From: Cymodocea nodosa
Taxonomy: Eukaryota; Streptophyta; Magnoliopsida; Alismatales; Cymodoceaceae
Assembly: GCA_036874045.1 (NCBI GenBank)
Contig: CM072341.1
Coordinates: forward strand, 14,024,501 to 14,088,500
DNA length: 64,000 nt
Direction of reading: 5' to 3'
A program made the position numbers and the translations under genes. Each line of letters begins with the position of its first letter. The stretch's first letter is position 1. The notes below the pieces were generated by a model. That model searched no databases. It worked only from the letters and a program-made list of their open reading frames with translations, and was not told the DNA's origin. Below, piece after piece: positions 56,949 through 64,000 of the stretch.

Positions 56949-59280
56949 AAATAGACCAAACTTTCCGCATTACAACTATGGAAATGAACTTTACAACCTA
57001 ACCCTGCGGTTGTTACAAGTTCTAGACATGTACTTGAAAAATTGGTACAGTCTATCACTTATTATGGAAAGAAGTGGGGAATGATAGAAAATGCTAATAG
57101 GGAATTAGAATCTTTGTATTCCCAACATTATTTTCCCTCGACTATTTTAGACGACATTCAACAATTTATTGATGAATAGAAAACTGCCATTTGGAAAATG
57201 GGCCTTCGAAGTGAAGGACAAAAAGTTTATCAACTAAAAATGGTAAAGGTTGAGAGCTTAAAACTCTATATTCCATTATTACAACCTAGGCATCATGGTG
57301 AAGGACCATCAAGACCATAGGTGCCTTTAATAGGAGAAATTAAGAAAACTTTAGAACCTCTTGAACAACTAGAAACACTACAGACATATAGTCAAAAAAA
57401 GAAGACATTAGAATATTTTGGACTGACTGCAGGTGTAAAAGGCATATTACAGCAAAGAGAAGAATCATTGAAAAATGAAAAACTATGTTCCATTGAAGAA
57501 GTTGGACAGACTTTTGTGTCAGGAATCTCAACAGATGTGACAAATATTGGATTACACACATACACTCTAAGGTATTGTGTCACATTAGTGCATAATATTT
57601 CTTTTCATATAATGGACAGTTTTTCACATCATGCTGCAAGCACACATTCTTTTCCTACAGAAAGAGAACATGTAGGAAATTTTAATGATACATATACAGA
57701 TGATATCAATTTTGATGATATTTTTGATGACATAGACATTGAGTCTATGAATTTTGAAGATATTTCATCTGAAGAGGAATGTACAGATATTCTTCCTCTT
57801 ACTGTATCTCGGATAGAGACTTTTGATTTTTGGTATAGTTGCTTATACTACAATTTATACATGTGGTTATGTCTATTACAGTATATAGTATATTTGTTGA
57901 TAAATGTATATAATCAACAAACTACATAGTTACAAATAGAATATAACACTACCAATGTCTCAAATATAGAAATTTCAGAAATACAGAATGAATCTATTAT
58001 AGAACATTCTTTCCTACAGAGACAGTTGTTGTATAGATCAATCATAAACATAAATGTTGTTGATAGACAAATTAATACAGAGATTGTTGCTACTAATATG
58101 TTTCAAGAAGATCAAACAAAGGAATTTCAACAGATTATTGATACGACAATACCAGATATTTCAAACATTTATACTAGCTTTGATGGAAATTCCACCAGTT
58201 CTGAACAATCTGAAAATTTAGATGATGTTGATAATGTTGAAAGAAGTCCCAAATCAGAAAATCATGATAGAAAACTACCTAATCCTGAATAGAATTTAGA
58301 CGAAAATACATTATTATGGTTCAGAAAAAGTTCCTGTTATGAAAAATTTCAGACATATAAAACTTTTACAGTTTTATATTCAAGACCAGTTAAGTTTGAA
58401 GGGATGGCACATATACGAGATATGTTTGAATTTCAAGGCTTCTTGACTCTACTTCCACAACAACCAGGCCATCTTGTTATACCAAAACTTATAAGTTGTT
58501 TTTACTCAAACTTAAAAATGGAAGAAGGTATTCCTGTTTCCAATATACAAGACTACGATATATATTTAACTCCAGAATTACTTTATCAAGTACTTAGTCT
58601 GAAAAATGAAGGAGTTAAATTATGAGAAAGAAAGCAGGTTTATCAGTTGGGATGGGACATTAAAAGTTTAGCCAAAGATCCAACTGCCAACAATCCAATG
58701 AGATTACTAAATGATTTAAATGGCCAAGCACGTTTTATTACAAAAATACTGCATGCTTCATTCTTTCAGAGGTTTGGTCATGGTGCAGAAGTTGGCAGAT
58801 GTTGTCTTTATGCTACATATGCATTAATTAACCATATACAGGTGAACTGGCATGATATTTTTGTTTCTCATATCTTACATTTGCAAAGTAAATTATTTTA
58901 TGGTGATACGATTTTGAGAATTGTGGCAAGTCAAATAGATATTACACCTTAGCCATAGAAGATTAAAGTCAAGATCTTTCTCTACAAAGGAACTACAAAA
59001 ATACCAGGAAGTAGATACACTTGTAATTCGACAACAATAACAACAACAAGATCAACAAACTCAGTCACAATAGCAACAACAACAATCGACACAATTTTCA
59101 GAACAACAGCAACATACCAATACAAATATAGGTATACATACAGACATAAATACAAAATTTTTACAGCAACCATCACAAGTTTCACAAAATGATTTAGATC
59201 AAGCAGTAATTGATGAGATAAACAGAGTAAGTACAGAAATTGCAAGGCAAATTTCAGATACTCTGATCAATATTTTTTGA
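56949..59280 (+). pseudogene. A accessory ORF X, main part
   Basis: Continues ORF X: LTPELLYQVLSLKNEGVKL, FEGMAHIRDMFEFQGFLTLLP, SCFYSNLKMEEG, LNDLNGQARFITKILHASFFQRFGH, CCLYATYALINHIQVNWHDIF. These align with B and C0 and with gypsy E2. An acidic segment (57690-57780) and a hydrophobic segment at about 57836-57905 (YMWLCLLQYIVYLL) are seen upstream of the domain. The C-terminus is Gln-rich (59025-59110) and ends RQISDTLINIF, TGA at 59278. Stops at 57177, 57318, 57927, 58290, 58623 and in the Gln-rich tail mostly fit Gln or Trp codons changed to TAG/TAA. Confidence 0.75.
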
Positions 59281-59520
59281 AGACAAAGAGGCTTGTGATT
59301 ATAAAAATTATGTATTGTTACCAAAAATTATTTATGTATAGAAATCACATTATGTAAACTGTTTATTGCACTTAATGCTCATGTGATTATCTTTGACAGT
59401 TTATGTTTAACAGTTTATGCTTAATCCACGAAAAAGATACATGTTTAAAAATATCTTTTTGAACGATATGTACTTAGCACATTTTTCTTCCTTACATTTT
59501 ATTTACTTTTTTATAATGCC

Positions 59521-59584
59521 AAAAAGGGGGAGAAGATAGATTATTTGACTTATTAGGTTTTGACATCATCAAAAAGGGGGAGAT
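59521..59584 (+). other. Two polypurine tracts of A
   Basis: AAAAAGGGGGAGA at 59521-59533 and again at 59571-59583, the second directly before the LTR. Several such tracts in a row are a known feature of Sirevirus 3' ends. Confidence 0.75.
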
Positions 59585-60807
59585 TGTTAGGAATTTTGTT
59601 TTGGTGATATATACTTTATTAAAGTTTTTAAATAAGTCTAAATAATATTCTCTAAGTATAATTCTCACGTAATTAAATGTTAACAAGTTATTGCAAAGTT
59701 TCATTTTTATTTCGAATAGTTAACTTTCAGATAGTTAAAGTTTTCAAATAGTTAGAAATTCAATAGTTAAACTTTCAGATTGTTAACGTTTCATTTTTGT
59801 CGAATAATTTTTTGTTAAAAACTCGTATAGTTAAGTTATCTGCACGTGTGTTTTTAATGTTTTAAGTTGTCACGTGTTTTCCATGTGCATTCGGTAATGA
59901 AAATCGAATAGCTAGATAACTATTCGAGTTTTTATATGCATGGATAGATAACTATTCAAATTTTATAAAATGACTAACGAACAGATAAGTTTGCTATGTT
60001 CAGTCACGTGTTTTGCAGGTGCAAGAACTCGAAGAGTTATAGATAAGTATTCGAGTTTTTTACAGGACTTAAAGGATAAGTGTTCAACTAAAACGAAGAG
60101 TTAGAAGATATTCAACAAGACTCCAAGAAGATAAAGTTTCGGTGAATTTACGAGTGGAGATCGTGGAAATTCAAAATGATAATGGAAAAAGTGGAAATTC
60201 AAAAAGACAATGATTTGGATTAAAGAAAAAATTAGTACGTGGATTATGGATTAAGTGGATGAACATACTGAACGTGAAGACATAGTTCGACTACTAATAA
60301 ATAGTATGAGCTACATTACAACAGAGGATCCTAATCTCAAAAATGAAGTCTAAATATTCAATCCAAATCCCTAACTGAAAAGTTAAGTTTGAATATTCAT
60401 ATCTAGAAAAATTCTCCAACATTAGAAGAAGTTTGAAATTCTAAGCAATTTCAGAAAATGAGCTGCAAACATAAGAAGTTTAGAAATTCGACAACTATAG
60501 AAGAAGAGATACAGAAGCTAAGCAAAAAGAAGGAAAGAAGCTGTGTGCATAAAGATCAGGTTTTATACAATTTGAAATTAGTTTTGAATAAGAACTTCAT
60601 TTTTCTATTTGAATTGTATATCAGACATTACTGTATCAAAATTGTCAAGAAGGGAATTGAGCTGAAAAGATATTGTAAATTCTATCTTTAAAGTTTATAA
60701 AGAATAGAATTTCATTTACAAATGTTTTGTGCTCTTGTTTTATCCGCTAGTAATTTAATTACTAAAGACACAATTCACACCCCCTCTTGTGATACAACAA
60801 TCCTACA
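59585..60807 (+). repeat. 3' LTR of A
   Basis: TGTTAGGAATTTTG...CAACAATCCTACA, 1223 bp, matching the 5' remnant. Followed by GTTAC, the likely right target-site copy. It contains ATAGTTA-type repeats and CACGTG cores near 59841-60010. Confidence 0.85.
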
Positions 60808-62044
60808 GTTACCAGGCTTAAGTATCCGGAAGAAAGTTAATCTTCGGTGAGTTATAGGCTTATGTATCCAAAGAGTCAATTTAAAGTAGCAGAAAAGCAG
60901 TTAGACAATTAGAAGAATAACTATCCGAAAATACAAGGCCTTCAGAGAGTTTGAAAAATAGCTGGTTGAATGATCAAAGAGTTAAGGCGCTAACTATCCA
61001 GAAGTTCCAGAAAATCAGAAAGTTAGGAAAGCCAACTTTCTGAAACTTAAGTCATTCAATTACCCATATGTAGAAATCCAAACAGAAGATTAAAAGGATT
61101 TTTCCGAGAGTTAGAAAGCTAACTATCTGAAAAACAAGAAGTTTTGGAAGGTTACAAATTTAACTATCTGAAACTTAAGTCATCCTATTAAACACGTGCA
61201 GAAATAAGAAAGTAGTCGGAAGCTTAGAAGAAGAAAATCAGAGAGTTACTATAGCTAATTATCCGATAGTCAAAAACAATTCAGTAAGTTACAAGTATCC
61301 GAACTTATGACACCTCATGTGTACGACTTAAAATCCCACGTGGCAAAAAGACTTAAGTGGATTATCGGTAAGTTGCAAGCATTCTTCGAAGTGTTACACA
61401 GCTAACCATCCGAAAGTCAAAGGAAATCAGAAGGTTATCTTGAAACACCTTCCTAAACGGTAACTTACCATTTTTGGTTTTACAAATTCAGTAAGTACAA
61501 CAAAATACATCCGTTAGAAGTGAATATGATCGTTATGCTTATGGTTATAAATATAATAAGCAGACAAGAAAGATAGATAACTTTTTGCATATACGAATCT
61601 ATACACCAAGCTCCACACATATAGTAGAAAATCTTCAAGATCAAATCTTCTACAAAAGGAAAATTCAAGTCTAGAGCTCTCCACGCAAATAAACTCTGAT
61701 TTCTTCAAGGTAGTGGTTTACTGAAGTGCACCAACTGAAAACTTCAAAGATAGGTTGGTTGGAGCTACGACTAGAAAGCTCAATTCGATTGGTTGGTTCT
61801 TTCTTTGACCTTAAAGCAAGTGTTTGTAAGTCTTGAAAGATTAGTGAAGCCAAGTATCCCTTGGGGGTGGACTAGCTGTTAGTGGTGAACCACCTAAAAT
61901 CCCTGTGTGCATTATCTTCTTATGTTATGTGCTTATTGAATTAATTTGTCAAGTAGTCTTTTATTGTTAAATCCCTGAAATTGCATTTAAGAAACTAAAT
62001 ATTACCATTCACCCCCCCCTTTGGTAAGCCATTAGGTCCTAACA
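60808..62044 (+). repeat. D-type LTR, 5' truncated, host site of A
   Basis: Homologous to D on the other strand. Has TATAAATA at 61546-61553 and ends TTAGGTCCTAACA. The next bases ATTGGGATGGAGTC resemble a decayed copia primer site. Its 5' part should lie left of A's 5' LTR but is gone. Confidence 0.7.
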
Positions 62045-62059
62045 ATTGGGATGGAGTCT

Positions 62060-62830
62060 CGGGCACAATATATTTTGTCCTAACTTCTTTTTCCAATTCT
62101 TCAGGCTACAGATCTTTATCAGCCCATTTTTCTTCTCCTCTTTGCTTCTATTGTTGATATGCTTCTTCTTCTAATAGCAAATCTACAAAAATGGGCTCTT
62201 TATGCCCTACTATATATATTATAGGTTTAGATTTAATTTCTTCTTGAGCCTCAAGCACTTTTTTTTTCCCTTTTCTTCTTCTTAATAGTTGTGCCTGATC
62301 TTCTTCTAACACTAAGTCAATAAAAATGGGCTCTTCAGGCCCTCAAGCTATAGGTACTAGCTCTTTAGGTCCTTGAGCCACAGGTACTGGCTCTTCCTAT
62401 TTCACCTTCTCTATAGTTGTTGGTCTCGAAGGACTAGCCTCAGTTTCTCTTATAATAGGTATGACAGTGACTTCTTGATGTTGTTCAACTTTAACTTTGT
62501 ATTGGACCTTCAACTTTTCTACAACCCTTCTTTTGTGAAGTGTCTCAAATACCAAATGTGCTTTAGTTACTGTCAAATCTTTTAGTTTTCCTTGGCTTTT
62601 CCCAACTCAAACCAATTCTTCAAACTCTCTTAACTCTTCTTCAATAGATGGCCTCATAACTACCACCCTTTCTAGTGGTTTAGGTGGTGGAATTGAAGGT
62701 CCTACTTATTCTACTGCTGTAGCTGGTACTTCAACTTGCTCTCTTAGCTGTTGCTGTGAAGATTCCAACCACTGCTCTTGTTCTTCTTGCTCTCTCTATT
62801 CTTTAAATTGTTGAAAATTAAGCTACTTCT
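62060..62830 (-). pseudogene. Fragment of gypsy-type ORF X (N-terminal half)
   Basis: On the minus strand it reads LTVTKAHLVFETLHKRR, LKVQYKVKVEQHQ, EEPIFIDLVLEEDQA and KEPIFVDLLLEEEA. These align with E2 ORF X (AKAHLVFDALYKKR, EPIFIDLISEDEE). It keeps two copies of the EPIF(I/V)DL motif. Several stops. The rest of the element is absent. Confidence 0.75.
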
Positions 62831-62832
62831 AC

Positions 62833-64000
62833 GGAGAGGTGTTTTTATCCTTGAAAATATATTTCGTTTGGTGTGCAAGGATAATTGATCAATGAGAATT
62901 CTATGCCTTTTATATTGTATATTCATTTCATGCATATCCTCCACGTTTAACCACAATCAATTTTCCACTCTTCACGTCTTCTCTTTTTCCTTCATCGAAA
63001 TACACACGTTTTGACCAACGTTTTCCTTTTGAATTTTCTTTAATCATCAATTCTAGATCTCTAAAAAATTTCCTGCAAAATAAACTTTCTTGTCCAAATT
63101 TTTTCATCAAGTGTAATAACAAGTCATTGTGTTAATGTTAACTAAATGAGTAAAACAAGTAGATTTATAACTTAACGTATCTAACTTAATGAGTTCATCA
63201 TGTGTCAAAACACATGACAAGTACTGTAGCGAACTCAATGAACTAGCTTAACTTGTCTTTCAAAAGGTTAAATGCTAACTCACCAAAAAGTGTTTAAGTA
63301 TTGGATAGTTAAGTTTTCTAAGTATCCGAAATATTTTTTTACCATAAAACTAGTGAGACACATGTCGTGACCTAAAAACATGACTTAAGTTATCTTTCGG
63401 AAAGTTAGATGCTAACCCACTAAAAATAGTTTGAGTTTCGAATAGTTACGGTTGTAAGTCTCTAAAAAACCTAATAAGTCACCGATCCAGTAATAAATAA
63501 ATGTTTTTATAGTAAGAAATTTACCACGTGCAATAATAATAACTTTAAGTTTATAACGCTAACCTAACACGTTGCCTTAGTGTTCAATATAGCAACTCAA
63601 TGCGTGTAGTTATGTTAACAAATTAAACATGTGCAACTCACATGATACAATATAACATTCGTAAACTTTAATTTCAACACATGCATAATACTAACTTAAC
63701 AAGTTCGTCTCTTCATTTTAATTTTTTGTTTACTAACTTAACATGTTCTCACGTGACCTATTTTAACCTTTAAGCCTATAACTCAATGAGTTCTCACGTG
63801 ACCTTTTTACAAATAACGCACTAACTCAACAAGTTATCTTAACGTGCATTGTACATGATACAGAAAATGTAACTTTAAAACATATCATGCTTTACAATAA
63901 AAACACACGTTAACTTAACGTTTAGTTAAATGAAAAGTTAGTATAACTTAACAACTAGTTATTTAACAGCTTAATTTCAAATCCATTACAAACAAGTATT
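62833..64000 (-). repeat. B-type LTR fragment, runs off the window
   Basis: Starts mid-LTR at AGAGGTGTTTTTATCC, with TATAAAAG-type box near 62900-62910 (TATAAAAGGC on the minus strand), the same order as B's LTRs to the window end. Left end abrupt against the ORF X scrap. Confidence 0.75.

Larger units (their letters stand above)
31118..60807 (+). mobile_element. Copia (Sirevirus-like) element A, split by four insertions
   Basis: Own parts: 5' LTR remnant (31118-31515), primer site, gag, protease, integrase start (to 34658), integrase end, RT, RNase H (47171-49275), spacer, ORF X (53428-53642 and 56949-59280), two polypurine tracts, 3' LTR (59585-60807). Inserted in it are B (34659-47165), a gypsy solo LTR (about 50351-53300) and solo LTR D with an inner LTR. 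The RT sequence, post-pol ORF and paired AAAAAGGGGGAGA tracts fit the Sirevirus group. Stops, a frameshift near 47250 and an integrase deletion make it non-functional. It is inserted in a D-type LTR; GTTAC (60808-60812) would be the right target-site copy. Confidence 0.8.

Noticed and set aside
57321..57929. A standalone 202-codon gene in A
   Set aside because: It is one segment of the decayed ORF X; the reading continues on both sides through stops.

Overview
The window looks like a gene-poor, AT-rich stretch of a flowering-plant nuclear genome. It holds one host gene near the left end. Most of the sequence from about 4.86 kb to the right edge is long-terminal-repeat (LTR) retrotransposons nested inside one another. 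The host gene has an intron, a signal peptide and a GC-rich reading frame; that GC richness hints weakly at a monocot. I cannot name a species. No bacterial, organellar, tRNA or rRNA features were seen.

Layout. (1) 1-4858: host region with a two-exon Ole e 1/proline-rich cell-wall protein gene on the minus strand (1375-3090), flanked by AT-rich DNA. (2) 4859-10957: copia element C0, minus strand, Sirevirus-like, broken by element E1. (3) 10958-15271: the 3' end of gypsy element E1, minus strand, Athila-like, broken by E2 inside E1's own F-box gene. (4) 15272-30462: gypsy element E2, plus strand, almost complete except for a truncated 3' LTR. (5) 30466-31118: the 3' tail of a short-LTR copia element. 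(6) 31118-60807: copia element A, plus strand, Sirevirus-like. It is split by complete copia element B (minus, 34659-47165, 5-bp target duplication AGTAC), by a gypsy-type solo LTR (about 50351-53300) and by a solo LTR D (53643-56948), which itself contains a B-type solo LTR (55072-56818). (7) 60808-62044: the D-type LTR that A inserted into. (8) 62060-62830: a minus-strand scrap of the E2-type accessory gene. (9) 62833-64000: a B-type LTR running off the window.

Most interesting is the E2/E1 gypsy family. E2's order is LTR, zinc-knuckle ORF, protease, RT-RNase H, integrase, accessory ORF X, capsid-type gag, F-box gene, polypurine tract, LTR. The capsid part of gag therefore lies downstream of pol, and an intact F-box/FBA-like gene sits before the 3' LTR. 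E1 carries the end of the same F-box gene in the same place, so it belongs to the family. The 5' leader and each of the three downstream cistrons are preceded by the same inverted repeat (TAACTCAACG...CGTTGAGTTA).

Accessory ORF X has recognisable relatives after pol in copia elements C0, B and A. A noncoding block of about 0.6 kb and part of the LTR (including 43 identical bases) are also shared between gypsy and copia elements. This suggests exchange of a 3' and regulatory module between the two superfamilies. Most coding regions carry stops, many of them where an aligned copy has CAG, CAA or TGG, as expected from cytosine deamination in methylated repeats. The F-box gene of E2 and its integrase frame are exceptions and remain open.
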